In this document: positions 29,775 through 39,798 of the stretch, in pieces
How positions within the stretch are numbered: the stretch's first letter is position 1
Layout of the letters: the number at the start of each line of letters is the position of its first letter
DNA from: Oxobacter pfennigii
Lineage (GTDB): Bacteria > Bacillota > Clostridia > Clostridiales > Oxobacteraceae
Direction of reading: 5' to 3'
Length of the DNA stretch: 64,000 bases
Assembly: GCF_001317355.1 (NCBI RefSeq)
Contig: NZ_LKET01000062.1
Coordinates: forward strand, 1-64,000
Program-made: the position numbers and the translations under genes
Notes under the pieces: model-generated
The model's database searches: none
What the model was told of the DNA's origin: nothing
What the model saw: only the letters and a program-made list of their open reading frames with translations

Positions 29775-32700
29775 TTAATCTAATTGGTCATCTTCGAAAT
29801 CTTCTTCTTCGTATTCTATATCTTCAAAGTCATCTTCATTAAGCTCTTCAATGTCTTCTTCTGCTTCCGGCTGGCTGCCGATTTCTTCTATATCTCCAAA
29901 GTCCTCTATATTAAGGTCGAAATCCTCTTCGTCCTCATCTGTTCCTTCCACATCAAGAACCCCTGTAAAATCTTCTCCGGAATCGAAATCTTCTCTTCCT
30001 TCGATATTTACATCAAGATCCTCAACATCATCTTCAACAGACTCTCTGATGGTGATTTCCTGATTGTCATCGGACAAGACCTTAACATCCAGGCACAGGG
30101 ACTGAAGTTCCTTGATCAATACTTTGAAGGATTCAGGCACTCCCGGTTCGGGAATGTTCTCGCCTTTGACTATTGATTCATATGTTTTAACACGGCCTAC
30201 CACGTCATCGGATTTAACGGTTAATATCTCCTGAAGTGTATGAGCGGCCCCATATGCTTCCAATGCCCATACTTCCATTTCTCCGAATCTCTGTCCACCG
30301 AACTGAGCCTTACCCCCTAAGGGCTGCTGAGTTACCAGTGAATAAGGTCCGGTAGACCTGGCATGTATTTTATCGTCAACCAAATGGGCAAGTTTTAATA
30401 TATACATATATCCGACAGTTACCTTGTTATCAAAAGCTTCACCTGTTCTGCCATCGCGGAGTACGGATTTCCCGTCTCTTGAATAGCCTGCCTGTTCCAA
30501 AAGATCCATGATGTCATTCTCGGTAGCTCCGTCAAAAACAGGAGTTGCAACATGCCAGCCAAGCTTTGAAGCAGCAAACCCAAGATGAACCTCCAATACC
30601 TGGCCTATATTCATACGTGACGGAACACCAAGAGGATTCAATACTATCTGGAGCGGTGTACCATCAGGAAGGAAAGGCATATCAGCTTCAGGCATAACCC
30701 TTGAAATAACACCCTTGTTACCGTGTCTTCCCGCCATTTTATCTCCTACGGATATCTTTCTCTTCTGGGCTATATAGCAGCGTACAAGTTCATTAACTCC
30801 CGGAGGAAGTTCGTCTCCGTTTTCTCTTGTAAAGACTTTTACGTCAACTATAATACCGGCTTCACCGTGAGGAACTCTAAGGGATGTGTCCCTTACTTCC
30901 CTGGCTTTTTCACCGAATATTGCCCTTAGAAGCCTTTCTTCTGCAGTAAGCTCAGTCTCGCCTTTTGGTGTAACTTTTCCAACCAGGATATCTCCTGACC
31001 TTACTTCGGCTCCTATTCTTATGATTCCCCTGTCGTCCAAATCCTTCAGCGCTTCCTCACCTACATTGGGGATGTCTCTTGTAATTTCTTCGGGTCCAAG
31101 CTTTGTATCCCTGGCCTCTGCTTCATATTCTTCTATGTGTATTGAAGTAAATACATCTTCCTTTACCAGCTGTTCGGATATGAGCATGGCATCCTCATAG
31201 TTGTAACCTTCCCATGTCATGAATCCTATCAATATGTTCTTGCCAAGAGCAATTTCTCCCATATCCGTGGACGGACCGTCAGCAATAACATCGCCTTTTT
31301 TAAGTACATCGCCTTTAGTCACGATGGGTCTTTGATTTATGGTAGTGCCTTGGTTTGAACGCTTAAATTTCAATAATTTATAAGTATCTGTCCCGCCGTC
31401 AGAATCTCTTTTAACCCTTACTTCATTTGCACTTACCCTGATAACCACACCGTCATTTTTTGCAAGAGGTATGATTCCTGAGTCCAGTGCCGCTTTGTAC
31501 TCAATTCCCGTTCCAACTATAGGCGCGCTGGTACGAAGAAGGGGCACTGCCTGACGCTGCATGTTAGAGCCCATTAATGCTCTGTTGGCATCGTCATTTT
31601 CGAGGAAGGGTATCATAGCCGTGGCTACTGATACAACCTGTTTTGGAGAAACGTCCATAAGGTCGACCTCGTTATTTGGTACGACCACCGTCTCTTCCTT
31701 ATCCCTTGCTACAACCCTTTTATCAATGAACCTTCCCTCTTCATCAAGGGGCTCATTAGCCTGGGCTATAACGTACTCATCTTCATCGTTGGCAGTTAAG
31801 TACAATATTTCATTTGTAACTATTCCTCTTTGCTTATCCACTTTTCTGTACGGTGTTTCAATAAAACCATATTCATTAACTTTTGCATAAGTGGAAAGAG
31901 AACCTATAAGACCAATGTTTGGTCCTTCCGGTGTTTCTATAGGACACATACGCCCATAATGAGAGTGATGTACGTCTCTTACTTCGAACCCAGCCCTTTC
32001 TCTTGAAAGACCCCCAGGCCCCAATGCCGACAGCCTTCTCTTATGAGTAAGCTCAGATAATGGGTTGGTCTGGTCCATAAACTGTGAAAGCTGGGAGCTT
32101 CCGAAGAACTCCTTAATGGCAGCTGCTACAGGCCTTATATTTACAAGGGCCTGAGGAGTTATTACATCAAGATCCTGAATTGTCATTCTCTCTTTAACAA
32201 CTCTCTCCATTCTGGACAGACCTATCCTGAACTGGTTTTGCAAAAGCTCGCCGACAGACCTTAACCTTCTGTTACCTAAATGATCTATATCATCAGTATG
32301 GCCTATACCATAAGCTAAATTTAAATTATAGTTTATGGATGCAAAAATATCAGCTTTGATTATATGCTTAGGTATAAGCTCATTTATTCTGCTTTTCACG
32401 GTGTTTCTGAATTCATCTTCAGATGCGGATTGTTCCATAATCTCTTTTAATACAGGATAATACACCATCTCTCTTATATTGAGATCGTCAATTCTAAACT
32501 TCATATCCTGCTTATGTATGTCAACAAATCCGTTTCCTAACACCTTGACTTTTCTTCCATCTACTAAAAGGTATACTTCATTTATACCGGAATTCTGAAT
32601 TCTCACTGCCATATCCCTGTCAATTTTTTTATCCACATCGGCAATGATTTCACCCGTATTGGGATCTACAATTTTTTCAGCAGCTACCTGACCAAGTATC

Positions 32701-33551
32701 CTGGATGCAAGAGCTAATTTTTTATTGAATTTATATCTTCCAACCTTAGATAAATCATATCTCTTAGGATCAAAAAATAATGCATCAAGCAAAGATAATG
32801 CGCTTTCAACTGTGGGAGGCTCACCCGGTCTCAGTCTTTTATAGACCTCGAGAAGGCCTTCCTCTTTAGTTTTGGTATTATCTTTGTCTATGGTATTTTT
32901 TAATTTTTCATCCTCGCCGAAGAGCTGGATAATCTCAGCGTCTGTACCATAACCTAATGCCCTTATTAAAACTGTAACAGGAAGCTTTCTGGTTCTGTCT
33001 ATTCTTACAGAAAGTATATCGTTAGAATCTGTTTCATATTCAAGCCACGCACCGCGGTTGGGTATTACAGTGGCTGAATGAAGCTTTTTACCTGACTTGT
33101 CAAAGGTTTCGGCATAATACACTCCCGGAGAGCGCACCAGCTGACTTACAATAACTCGCTCAGCTCCGTTTATTATAAATGTTCCCTGATCCGTCATTAA
33201 AGGAAAATCTCCCATGAAGACTTCCTGTTCCTTGACTTCGCCTGTTTCTCTGTTTATAAGTCTAACTTTAACCTTCAAAGGGGCTGCGTATGTTGCATCC
33301 CTTTCCTTACACTCTTCAACCTGGTATTTCAAATTATCCGTATCCAGCGAATAATCAATAAACTCCAACACCAAATTTCCGGTGTAGTCCTGTATAGGAT
33401 TGATATCGTCAAATACCTCTTTGAGACCCTCGTCTAAAAACCACTTGTAGGAATTCAGCTGGACCTCGATTAAATTTGGCATATCCAACACTTCATGAAT
33501 TTTGGAAAAACTCATTCGGGTCCTTTTTCCAACCTGGACAGGATGTACCAT
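29775..33551 (-). CDS. rpoB: RNA polymerase beta subunit
   Basis: 1258 residues. It starts [21 protein letters not shown]. The rifampicin pocket ([30 protein letters not shown]) has the drug-sensitive residues. The C-terminal core through [22 protein letters not shown] is conserved. The last 89 residues are an acidic tail with 47 Asp or Glu and one basic residue, an addition not needed for the catalytic core. It has its own promoter and a leader of about 190 bases. Confidence 0.98.
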   Translation of the reverse strand: MVHPVQVGKRTRMSFSKIHEVLDMPNLIEVQLNSYKWFLDEGLKEVFDDINPIQDYTGNLVLEFIDYSLDTDNLKYQVEECKERDATYAAPLKVKVRLINRETGEVKEQEVFMGDFPLMTDQGTFIINGAERVIVSQLVRSPGVYYAETFDKSGKKLHSATVIPNRGAWLEYETDSNDILSVRIDRTRKLPVTVLIRALGYGTDAEIIQLFGEDEKLKNTIDKDNTKTKEEGLLEVYKRLRPGEPPTVESALSLLDALFFDPKRYDLSKVGRYKFNKKLALASRILGQVAAEKIVDPNTGEIIADVDKKIDRDMAVRIQNSGINEVYLLVDGRKVKVLGNGFVDIHKQDMKFRIDDLNIREMVYYPVLKEIMEQSASEDEFRNTVKSRINELIPKHIIKADIFASINYNLNLAYGIGHTDDIDHLGNRRLRSVGELLQNQFRIGLSRMERVVKERMTIQDLDVITPQALVNIRPVAAAIKEFFGSSQLSQFMDQTNPLSELTHKRRLSALGPGGLSRERAGFEVRDVHHSHYGRMCPIETPEGPNIGLIGSLSTYAKVNEYGFIETPYRKVDKQRGIVTNEILYLTANDEDEYVIAQANEPLDEEGRFIDKRVVARDKEETVVVPNNEVDLMDVSPKQVVSVATAMIPFLENDDANRALMGSNMQRQAVPLLRTSAPIVGTGIEYKAALDSGIIPLAKNDGVVIRVSANEVRVKRDSDGGTDTYKLLKFKRSNQGTTINQRPIVTKGDVLKKGDVIADGPSTDMGEIALGKNILIGFMTWEGYNYEDAMLISEQLVKEDVFTSIHIEEYEAEARDTKLGPEEITRDIPNVGEEALKDLDDRGIIRIGAEVRSGDILVGKVTPKGETELTAEERLLRAIFGEKAREVRDTSLRVPHGEAGIIVDVKVFTRENGDELPPGVNELVRCYIAQKRKISVGDKMAGRHGNKGVISRVMPEADMPFLPDGTPLQIVLNPLGVPSRMNIGQVLEVHLGFAASKLGWHVATPVFDGATENDIMDLLEQAGYSRDGKSVLRDGRTGEAFDNKVTVGYMYILKLAHLVDDKIHARSTGPYSLVTQQPLGGKAQFGGQRFGEMEVWALEAYGAAHTLQEILTVKSDDVVGRVKTYESIVKGENIPEPGVPESFKVLIKELQSLCLDVKVLSDDNQEITIRESVEDDVEDLDVNIEGREDFDSGEDFTGVLDVEGTDEDEEDFDLNIEDFGDIEEIGSQPEAEEDIEELNEDDFEDIEYEEEDFEDDQLD

Positions 33552-33744
33552 TAACCTTCACCCCTTATTAAGCAATAATGTCCAAAAGCATAAAATTTCA
33601 TCTTTTTATACTTTTGGTACCAGAACTTATTTTTTTTACCTATTAATATAATATTTCCTAAAAATATTATAAATATTCTAGGGAATCTGCATAAAAAAGT
33701 GTAAATTTCCCTATTTTGTATATTACCTTTATTATTCAATGCAA
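33552..33744 (-). other. Untranslated leader of rpoBC
   Basis: About 190 very AT-rich bases between the inferred start of transcription and rpoB. A 69-codon open frame spans it but begins inside the -10 box and has no ribosome binding site, so I treat it as chance. I see no strong hairpin. AAGGGGTGAAGG before the rpoB ATG is the ribosome binding site. Confidence 0.55.
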
Positions 33745-33750
33745 TTAATA

Positions 33751-33779
33751 ATTTTAACATAATACAATATTCACGTCAA
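33751..33779 (-). promoter_or_regulatory. Promoter of rpoBC
   Basis: TTGACG at 33779-33774, 17-base spacer, TAAAAT at 33756-33751, downstream of the rplL terminator. Confidence 0.85.
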
Positions 33780-33849
33780 TAAAAAATATTAAAAGTTTTA
33801 AAAAATATTAAAAAAAGTTTAAATGCACCTTTTAATCAAAGAAAATGGG

Positions 33850-33882
33850 CATAAAAGTGAAAAGCCCTCTTTTGAGGGCTTT
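33850..33882 (-). terminator. Terminator or attenuator after rplL
   Basis: AAAGCCCTC-AAAA-GAGGGCTTT with nine-base arms (33861-33869 and 33874-33882), followed by TCACTTTTATG on the minus strand, 9 bases after the rplL stop. The broken U-tract suggests partial read-through into rpoBC. Confidence 0.75.
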
Positions 33883-33890
33883 ATCTTTAA

Positions 33891-34265
33891 TTACTTCAAT
33901 TCAACTGTAGCTCCAACTTCAGCAAGCTTAGCTTTAATCTGCTCAGCTTCTTCTTTTGAAACAGCTTCTTTAACAGTTTTAGGAGCTCCGTCAACAAGGT
34001 CTTTAGCTTCTTTTAACCCAAGTCCCGTCAACTCTCTTACAACTTTTATAACCTTAATCTTTTCTGCTCCGGCACTGGCAAGTACTACGTCGAACTCAGT
34101 CTTTTCTTCAGCAGGTGCTGCTGCTGCAGCAGGGCCTGCACCTCCGGCTACAGCAACAGGAGCAGCAGCGCTAACTCCGAATTCTGTTTCAGCAGCCTTT
34201 ACCAACTCATTTAATTCCAATACACTTAAACCTTTTATAGCATCAATGATTTCTTGAATAGTCAT
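33891..34265 (-). CDS. rplL: 50S ribosomal protein L7/L12
   Basis: 124 residues, bL12, the multi-copy stalk protein that recruits and activates translation GTPases. N-terminal dimerisation domain (about 1-32), an Ala/Gly/Pro-rich hinge near 38-57 ([22 protein letters not shown]), and the C-terminal domain with [23 protein letters not shown]. It follows rplJ, the partner that anchors it. Confidence 0.98.
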   Translation of the reverse strand: MTIQEIIDAIKGLSVLELNELVKAAETEFGVSAAAPVAVAGGAGPAAAAAPAEEKTEFDVVLASAGAEKIKVIKVVRELTGLGLKEAKDLVDGAPKTVKEAVSKEEAEQIKAKLAEVGATVELK

Positions 34266-34337
34266 TTTTACTACACCTCCGAAATTATTTTAATTAATTA
34301 TTTTTTGCGTATTTTTCGCCCTTTGATTATGGCTTTT

Positions 34338-34832
34338 TTATGCTTCCTGTTCTTTCTTTTCCTTTATTGCATTAACAAGGTATGCAAAATTGGACATTGG
34401 AGCCTTGAAGCTTCCGAGAAGTTTTGCTATGAGTACTTCTCTTGGCGGTATTGTAGCAAGCTCCTTTACATTATCAACATTGAATAATTTACCCTGAACC
34501 AGACCGCCTTTTAATTCAAGTTTTTTGTGGTCTTTGGCAAAGTCATTTAAAATTCTTGCCGGTGCTGTAGCATCATCATACCCGAAGGCAAATGATGTGG
34601 GACCTGCAAGGTATGCATCCAATCCTTCTATGCCGGCTTCTTTAGCTGCTATAGAAGTCAATGTATTTTTCAATACCTTGTATTCAACACCTGCTTCTCT
34701 GAATTTACGCCTTAATTCAGTATCCTCTTCAACTGTCAAACCTCTGTAATCGGCCATTATAACAGTTTGAGCCTTTGTAAGCTTATCTTTAATCTCTTGG
34801 ACCATAGCTTCCTTTTCTTGTTTGATGCCCAT
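34338..34832 (-). CDS. rplJ: 50S ribosomal protein L10
   Basis: 164 residues from [18 protein letters not shown], uL10, base of the L7/L12 stalk. A frame open from 34955 would add 41 residues, but that extension is the translated leader RNA, and AGGAGG lies 12 bases before the chosen [30 protein letters not shown] is the rRNA-binding part; the C-terminal helix binds L12 dimers. Confidence 0.95.
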   Translation of the reverse strand: MGIKQEKEAMVQEIKDKLTKAQTVIMADYRGLTVEEDTELRRKFREAGVEYKVLKNTLTSIAAKEAGIEGLDAYLAGPTSFAFGYDDATAPARILNDFAKDHKKLELKGGLVQGKLFNVDNVKELATIPPREVLIAKLLGSFKAPMSNFAYLVNAIKEKKEQEA

Positions 34833-34870
34833 ACTTTTAGTACACCTCCTTATATCTTGGTAACGAAACA

Positions 34871-34976
34871 AATTAAAAAACCTTCCAGTAGACATGGAAG
34901 GTTTGATTATCTTAACCCAACCACCTATGCAGGCAAGTAATTTAAGCTCTCGCACCTGCAGTCTACGGTGTACAAT
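34871..34976 (-). promoter_or_regulatory. L10 leader with transcription attenuator
   Basis: The minus strand carries CACCGTAGACTGCAGGTG (34970-34953), the conserved start of the Firmicutes L10 leader, and a terminator hairpin ACCTTCC/GGAAGGT followed by TTTTTT (34876-34904). The loop of the terminator has GTCTAC, complementary to GTAGAC in the 5' motif, so an alternative anti-terminator pairing is possible. L10(L12)4 binding to the leader is the known family control. Confidence 0.8.
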
Positions 34977-34982
34977 GCATTT

Positions 34983-35011
34983 ATATTATCATCATTTTTA
35001 TGCTATGTCAA
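34983..35011 (-). promoter_or_regulatory. Promoter of rplJ-rplL
   Basis: TTGACA at 35011-35006, 17-base spacer, TAATAT at 34988-34983: nearly perfect sigma-A consensus, placed right at the rplA stop codon. Confidence 0.9.
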
Positions 35012-35014
35012 ATA

Positions 35015-35710
35015 TTATTCAAGAACCTTGGCAGTGTTGATTTTGATTCCGGGGCCCATTGTGCTTGAAACAACAACGCTTTTTAAATATTGTCCCTTTG
35101 CAGCGGCAGGCTTAGCCTTTACAACTGCTTCCATAAGTGCTTTGAAGTTATCATTCAATTTCTCAACACCAAAGGATTTTTTACCTAATGGCACGTGGAC
35201 AATACTTGTTTTATCAACCCTGTATTCAACCTTACCGGCCTTGATTTCTGCAATTGCTCTGGCAACATCAAATGTTACGGTTCCTGACTTGGGGTTAGGC
35301 ATAAGTCCTTTTGGTCCTAACACTCTACCCAATTTTCCTACAACGCCCATCATATCGGGAGTTGCAACTACAACATCATATTCAAACCAGTTTTCTTTCT
35401 GGATTTTGTCAACAAGCTCTTCAGCTCCTACAAAATCAGCACCGGCACCTTCTGCTTCTTTAGCTTTATCGCCTTTGGCGAAAACCAGCACTCTGACAGT
35501 CTTACCAGTTCCATGGGGAAGAACTACTGCTCCCCTGACCTGCTGATCCGCATGTCTGGGGTCAACACCAAGCTTTACTGCAAGCTCTACTGTTTCATCA
35601 AATTTAGCTTTTGATGTCTGTATTGCTAAATCCAGAGCTTCACTTGGTGTATATAGCATAGCTCTGTCTATAAGCTTAGCACTTTCCTGATAATTTTTAC
35701 CTCGTTTCAT
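35015..35710 (-). CDS. rplA: 50S ribosomal protein L1
   Basis: 231 residues, uL1, of the mobile stalk at the E site; a translational repressor of rplK-rplA in studied bacteria. It starts [20 protein letters not shown] and has [19 protein letters not shown] and the C-terminal [15 protein letters not shown] signatures. Gap of 50 bases from rplK. Confidence 0.98.
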   Translation of the reverse strand: MKRGKNYQESAKLIDRAMLYTPSEALDLAIQTSKAKFDETVELAVKLGVDPRHADQQVRGAVVLPHGTGKTVRVLVFAKGDKAKEAEGAGADFVGAEELVDKIQKENWFEYDVVVATPDMMGVVGKLGRVLGPKGLMPNPKSGTVTFDVARAIAEIKAGKVEYRVDKTSIVHVPLGKKSFGVEKLNDNFKALMEAVVKAKPAAAKGQYLKSVVVSSTMGPGIKINTAKVLE

Positions 35711-35760
35711 TAATAAACCTCCCTTGTGGTAATAACGGTTTTAGCCTCCCACTATATTTG

Positions 35761-36186
35761 CTATTCTTCTACTACTACGCCCATGCTTCTTGCTGTACCG
35801 GCTACCATGCTCATAGCAGCTTCTACAGATGCAGCATTTAGATCAGGCATTTTAAGTTCAGCAATTTCTCTAAGCTTTGCTTGTGACAGTTTACCGACTT
35901 TATTTTTATTCGGAACTCCAGAGCCACTTTCAATACCGATAGCCTTCTTAATTAAAACGGCTGCCGGAGGAGTTTTTAAAATAAAACTGAAGGATCTGTC
36001 AGCATAAACTGTAATAACTACAGGTATTATCAAACCTGCCTGATTAGCAGTTTTTGCATTAAACTCTTTGCAAAACCCCATTATATTTACACCGTGCTGA
36101 CCAAGTGCAGGACCAACAGGTGGTGCTGGTGTAGCTTTTCCAGCTGGCAATTGGAGTTTTACCATTCCTACTATTTTCTTCGCCAT
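35761..36186 (-). CDS. rplK: 50S ribosomal protein L11
   Basis: 141 residues, uL11, of the GTPase-associated centre, needed for stringent-factor activation. It starts [36 protein letters not shown], in which the proline-rich N-terminal hinge is the thiopeptide-binding side. The C-terminal domain binds the 1070 region of 23S rRNA. It follows nusG. Confidence 0.98.
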   Translation of the reverse strand: MAKKIVGMVKLQLPAGKATPAPPVGPALGQHGVNIMGFCKEFNAKTANQAGLIIPVVITVYADRSFSFILKTPPAAVLIKKAIGIESGSGVPNKNKVGKLSQAKLREIAELKMPDLNAASVEAAMSMVAGTARSMGVVVEE

Positions 36187-36204
36187 AGAACTTACACCTC
36201 CTTA

Positions 36205-36237
36205 AAAAATGTGGTATGGCGGGTATATACCCTCCCA
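36205..36237 (-). promoter_or_regulatory. Hairpin before rplK (possible L1 target)
   Basis: On the minus strand GTGGGAGGGTATATACCCGCCATACCAC can fold as a GGGTATATACCC stem flanked by GTGG/CCAC, just before the rplK ribosome binding site. L1 regulates rplK-rplA by binding near here in other bacteria; the assignment is by place only. Confidence 0.3.
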
Positions 36238-36238
36238 C

Positions 36239-36273
36239 TTAAAAAGGTATAGCAACTTAAGTTACATACCTTT
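36239..36273 (-). terminator. Terminator-like hairpin between nusG and rplK
   Basis: Eight-base arms AAAGGTAT/ATACCTTT (36243-36250 and 36266-36273) with an inner palindrome AACTTAAGTT, followed on the minus strand by TTTTTAAG. It lies 11 bases after nusG and may give partial termination. Confidence 0.6.
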
Positions 36274-36283
36274 ATTAACTATG

Positions 36284-36805
36284 TTATTCAATCTTTTCGA
36301 TTTGGTCGAAATCAAACTCTACCAGAGTATCACGGCCAAACATGTTGACAAAAGCCTTAATCTTTCTTTTGACTACATTTATTTCTTCAACAAGGGCAAC
36401 AAAATTTTCAAATGGCCCTGAAACCACCTTAACATTTTCGCCAATTGATATATCTATAGATACCTGGGGTTGTGTTACCCCCATGGACCGAATTTCCGCA
36501 TCAGTCAGAGGTATTGGCTTGGAACCCGGACCCACGAAGCCTGTTACACCTCTAGTATTTCTCACTACGTACCAGGACTCATCACTCATTACCATCTTTA
36601 CGAGTACATATCCAGGGTATGTTTTCCTCTGAACTACCTTTTTCTTTCCGTTTTTAATCTCAACAGATTCTTCAATGGGGACCTTGACATCAGATATTAA
36701 ATTTTGCAGACTCCTGTTTTCAATCGTCTTTTCCAGATTAGCTTTTACTTTATTTTCATATCCTGAATAGGTATGGACAACATACCATTTAGCGCTTTCT
36801 GCCAT
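36284..36805 (-). CDS. nusG: Transcription termination/antitermination factor NusG
   Basis: 173 residues. NGN domain (about 1-115: KWYVVHTYSGYENKVKANLE, with FVGPGSKPIPLTDAE near its end) contacts the RNA polymerase clamp; the C-terminal KOW domain (about 120-173: NVKVVSGPFENFVALVEEIN) binds S10 or Rho. It lies between secE and rplK in the universal order. Confidence 0.98.
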   Translation of the reverse strand: MAESAKWYVVHTYSGYENKVKANLEKTIENRSLQNLISDVKVPIEESVEIKNGKKKVVQRKTYPGYVLVKMVMSDESWYVVRNTRGVTGFVGPGSKPIPLTDAEIRSMGVTQPQVSIDISIGENVKVVSGPFENFVALVEEINVVKRKIKAFVNMFGRDTLVEFDFDQIEKIE

Positions 36806-36842
36806 ATTGCAAGGGACAAACTTCGTCCCTACCTCCTTTTCG

Positions 36843-37091
36843 CTATTTCAGTAATTTCAAGAAATTACTAAGAGCTAAATTAAACACAGAGTCTAAGAGC
36901 CAGACAAAACATGTCAGTAGTACAATAGCTGTCAAAACCACGCTTGTTGATCTTATTACTTTGTCTTTATCAGGCCAGGTTATTCTTTTAAACTCGTTTT
37001 TGCTATCAACGACAAAATCAAAAACTCCTTTGAACATGTCACTCATCCCCTTCGGTAGTTTTTCAGATTTAGCTTTTGCTTCTAAGGCCAT
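36843..37091 (-). CDS. secE: Preprotein translocase subunit SecE
   Basis: 82 residues, the short Gram-positive SecE with one membrane segment at the C-terminus (about 54-75, VVLTAIVLLTCFVWLLDSVF). Before it is the amphipathic conserved FVVDSKNEFKRITWPDKDKV. It clamps SecY in the membrane. It lies between rpmG and nusG. Confidence 0.96.
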   Translation of the reverse strand: MALEAKAKSEKLPKGMSDMFKGVFDFVVDSKNEFKRITWPDKDKVIRSTSVVLTAIVLLTCFVWLLDSVFNLALSNFLKLLK

Positions 37092-37152
37092 AACAATTCA
37101 CATTCTTAGCCAGTATATAAATTCATGAAATTATATACTCAAGCTTTCCGTG

Positions 37153-37302
37153 CTATTTTGTTTCCTTATGCGGTGTATGCTTTCTGCAGAATTTGCAGTA
37201 TTTGCTCATCTCAAGCCTATCAGGATCATTTTTCTTGTTCTTCATTGAATTATAGTTCCTCTGTTTGCATTCTGAACATGCTAAAGTAATTTTGACTCTC
37301 AC
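37153..37302 (-). CDS. rpmG: 50S ribosomal protein L33
   Basis: 49 residues, bL33, read directly: (M)[20 protein letters not shown], then [12 protein letters not shown] and a tail ending [10 protein letters not shown]. Start codon GTG with AGGAGG 8 bases upstream. Four cysteines in CSEC and CKFC pairs make it the zinc (C+) form. It lies between tuf and secE, as in most Firmicutes. Confidence 0.95.
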   Translation of the reverse strand: MRVKITLACSECKQRNYNSMKNKKNDPDRLEMSKYCKFCRKHTPHKETK

Positions 37303-37412
37303 AACCAACACCTCCTAAGTATTATCTATCCAAAGTGTCAAATTTTATTCAACACCAGCTTGCAAAAGCCATTACAAATGTAATTTATTGTATAGTGTAT
37401 CAATACTACAAT

Positions 37413-37441
37413 ATTTTAACCGAAATATTTTTAAAAATCAA
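37413..37441 (-). promoter_or_regulatory. Promoter of rpmG-secE-nusG
   Basis: TTGATT at 37441-37436, 17-base spacer, TAAAAT at 37418-37413. It lies between the tuf copy 2 terminator and rpmG. The rest of the 37303-37500 stretch holds no gene. Confidence 0.75.
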
Positions 37442-37503
37442 CAATCATTTACATTACTACTATATAAATGGCAACTGCGCTCTTTGCATTAATATATTAT
37501 TTA

Positions 37504-37539
37504 ACAGCAAAAGAAGAGGGGTAACCCCCATCTTCTTCT
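37504..37539 (-). terminator. Terminator after second tuf
   Basis: The same hairpin as after copy 1 (AGAAGA-T-GGGG / CCCC-TCTTCT), part of the perfect repeat; the U-rich tail outside the repeat differs (TTTTGCTGTTAAATAA). Confidence 0.8.
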
Positions 37540-37552
37540 GCCATATATTAAA

Positions 37553-38749
37553 CTATTTGTCTAATATCTCAGATACAACTCCGGATCCTACTGTATGACC
37601 GCCTTCACGTATAGCAAATCTTAAGCCTTCTTCCATTGCTATGTTTGTGATAAGCTTGATCTCCATTGTAATGTTGTCTCCAGGCATGCACATTTCAACT
37701 CCTGCTGGAAGCTGCAATGTTCCTGTTACGTCTGTTGTCCTGAAGTAGAACTGTGGCCTGTATCCGTTGAAGAATGGTGTATGCCTTCCGCCTTCTTCTT
37801 TCTTTAATACGTATACCTGGCCCTTGTAATGGCTGTGTGGAAGTATTGAACCAGGTTTGCACAGTACCTGTCCTCTTTCAATTTCATTCCTCTGCACGCC
37901 TCTTAAAAGCGCTCCGATATTGTCTCCTGCCTGTGCCTGGTCAAGGAGCTTTCTGAACATTTCTACTCCTGTTACTACTGTCTTTCTCTTTTCTTCTGAT
38001 AAGCCTACTATTTCTACTTCGTCCCCTACTTTTAATATTCCTCTTTCCACTCTTCCTGTTGCAACTGTTCCACGTCCTGTGATTGTGAATACGTCTTCTA
38101 CAGGCATTAAGAATGGTTTGTCAACCTGTCTTTCAGGAGTTGGTATATAGCTGTCTACTGCTGCCATTAAATCATGGATGCATTTTGTCGCTTCAGGATC
38201 ATCTGCATTCTCTAGTGCTTTCAATGCTGATCCTACGATTATTGGTGTGTCATCGCCCGGGAATTCATATTCGTTTAATAATTCCCTTACTTCCATTTCT
38301 ACCAATTCGATTAATTCAGGGTCATCAACCATATCTGCTTTGTTCAAGAATACTACGATGTATGGTACACCAACCTGACGTGCTAAAAGTATGTGCTCTC
38401 TTGTCTGTGGCATCGGACCGTCTGCTGCTGATACAACAAGGATTGCTCCGTCCATCTGTGCAGCTCCGGTTATCATGTTCTTTACATAGTCAGCATGTCC
38501 CGGACAGTCAACGTGGGCATAGTGCCTGGTGTCTGTCTGGTATTCTACGTGTGCTGTATTGATTGTAATTCCTCTTTCTTTTTCTTCCGGCGCCTTGTCT
38601 ATTTCGTCATATTTTATTGCTTCTGCTCCGCCTGCCTTTGATAAAACAAATGTTATTGCTGCTGTTAATGTTGTCTTACCATGGTCTACGTGTCCTATTG
38701 TTCCAATATTTACATGGGGCTTATTTCTCTCAAATTTTGCCTTTGCCAT
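37553..38749 (-). CDS. tuf: Elongation factor Tu (copy 2)
   Basis: 398 residues, the same protein as copy 1, with all G motifs intact ([22 protein letters not shown]). It follows tRNA-Thr by 77 bases and has no promoter of its own that I can see, so it is probably made from the tRNA-Gly-tRNA-Thr-tuf transcript. A two-tuf arrangement is common but this tRNA linkage recalls the Escherichia coli tufB unit. Confidence 0.98.
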   Translation of the reverse strand: MAKAKFERNKPHVNIGTIGHVDHGKTTLTAAITFVLSKAGGAEAIKYDEIDKAPEEKERGITINTAHVEYQTDTRHYAHVDCPGHADYVKNMITGAAQMDGAILVVSAADGPMPQTREHILLARQVGVPYIVVFLNKADMVDDPELIELVEMEVRELLNEYEFPGDDTPIIVGSALKALENADDPEATKCIHDLMAAVDSYIPTPERQVDKPFLMPVEDVFTITGRGTVATGRVERGILKVGDEVEIVGLSEEKRKTVVTGVEMFRKLLDQAQAGDNIGALLRGVQRNEIERGQVLCKPGSILPHSHYKGQVYVLKKEEGGRHTPFFNGYRPQFYFRTTDVTGTLQLPAGVEMCMPGDNITMEIKLITNIAMEEGLRFAIREGGHTVGSGVVSEILDK

Positions 38750-38826
38750 TTCTTTTTCCTCCTTATTGAATGTATGTAAGCTTATTAAATAAACTTAACC
38801 TGGTGTACCGCGTGAAAATATTAAAA

Positions 38827-38902
<76 letters not shown>

Positions 38903-38906
38903 GCAT

Positions 38907-38980
38907 TGGAGCGGGTAACGGGGATCGAACCCGCACGGCCGGCTTGGGAAGCCGGAACTCTGCCATTGAGCTATACCCGC
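38907..38980 (-). tRNA. tRNA-Gly (anticodon CCC)
   Basis: 74 bases including an encoded CCA. Acceptor GCGGGTA/TACCCGC, anticodon stem CCGGC/GCCGG with loop TTCCCAA (anticodon CCC, reading GGG), T loop TTCGATC, discriminator T. Only 4 bases separate it from tRNA-Thr. CCC is the least common glycine anticodon. Confidence 0.95.
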
Positions 38981-39032
38981 TTATTTATTGCGTTAAATTA
39001 TGAAATGTGTAAAACTAATTTCACGCTATCAT

Positions 39033-39061
39033 ATTTTACTCCGCTTTTTTTGCTATGTCAA
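39033..39061 (-). promoter_or_regulatory. Promoter of tRNA-Gly, tRNA-Thr and tuf
   Basis: TTGACA at 39061-39056, 17-base spacer, TAAAAT at 39038-39033, directly after the sigH stop codon. Confidence 0.88.
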
Positions 39062-39066
39062 TAGTA

Positions 39067-39717
39067 TTATATTTCCCTGATTTTTAAATATTTCTCCAAT
39101 TTTCTTTTTACTCTCTGCAGAGCGTTATCAATTGACTTAGCATGCCTGTCCAGATCACATGCAATCTCCTGATAGGATTTGCCGTCAAGGTAGGATCTTA
39201 ATACCTCCCACTCTAAACCGCTCAAAACCTCACCTATTTTAGCTTCTATGTTAATAAGCTCTTCTCTGCTTATTATCAATTCCTCCGGATCGGATATCCT
39301 TGTACCGGAAAGTATATCGAGAAGGGTTCTGTCCGATTCTTCATCATATATTGGCTTGTTCAAAGAAATATATGAGTTGAGGGGTATATGTTTTTGTCTG
39401 GTGGCAGTTTTAATGGCAGTGATAATCTGGCGGGTTATACAAAGCTCCGCAAAAGCTCTAAAAGAAGAAAGCTTGTCCTGCCTAAAATCCCTAATAGCCT
39501 TATAAAGACCAATCATACCTTCCTGAACGATGTCTTCCCTATCGGCTCCAATAAGAAAATATGACCTGGCTTTGGCCCTAACAAAATTTTTATATTTATT
39601 TATCAGATATTCCTGGGCCTCCACGTCCCCATTCTTTGCAAGATGAACGATCTCTTCATCCAGCATGTGATCATAGGAATCGTTGTTGTACTCGCGGGCA
39701 TTTGCGTCATGTTTCAA
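39067..39717 (-). CDS. sigH: RNA polymerase sigma-H factor
   Basis: 216 residues. Region 2 (about 45-115) has the sigma-70 core-binding and -10-recognition part (EDIVQEGMIGLYKAIRDFR), and region 4 (about 165-210) a helix-turn-helix (LDGKSYQEIACDLDRHAKSIDNALQRVKRKL). In Bacillus and clostridia SigH drives transition-state and early sporulation genes. Start is TTG with GGAGG 8 bases upstream. It lies after yacP, as in other Firmicutes, and has its own promoter. Confidence 0.95.
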   Translation of the reverse strand: MKHDANAREYNNDSYDHMLDEEIVHLAKNGDVEAQEYLINKYKNFVRAKARSYFLIGADREDIVQEGMIGLYKAIRDFRQDKLSSFRAFAELCITRQIITAIKTATRQKHIPLNSYISLNKPIYDEESDRTLLDILSGTRISDPEELIISREELINIEAKIGEVLSGLEWEVLRSYLDGKSYQEIACDLDRHAKSIDNALQRVKRKLEKYLKIREI

Positions 39718-39762
39718 TTATACCGCCTCCAGTAAGCTTTTAGGGTCGACATTCATAAATTG

Positions 39763-39792
39763 ATTATACCCTAACTACGAAACCAAAGTCAA
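39763..39792 (-). promoter_or_regulatory. Promoter of sigH
   Basis: TTGACT at 39792-39787, 18-base spacer, TATAAT at 39768-39763. A TTAGGG/CCCTAA inverted repeat spans the -10 and the start of the transcript and could bind a regulator or form a leader hairpin. Confidence 0.75.
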
Positions 39793-39798
39793 GGAATA

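Larger units (their letters stand above)
37501..38764 (-). repeat. 1264-bp direct repeat, copy 2 (tuf plus terminator)
   Basis: Identical by eye to 21307-22570. Both copies are in direct orientation with 16 kb between corresponding bases. Confidence 0.93.

Noticed and set aside
33551-33760. 69-codon minus-strand open frame before rpoB
   Set aside because: It begins inside the rpoB -10 box, so its start would not be transcribed, lacks a ribosome binding site, and has Ile/Phe/Lys-rich content expected of AT-rich leader sequence.
34833-34955. 41-residue N-terminal extension of RplJ
   Set aside because: The extension reads through the L10 leader and its terminator and starts before the usual RplJ N-terminus; the ribosome binding site is at the downstream ATG.
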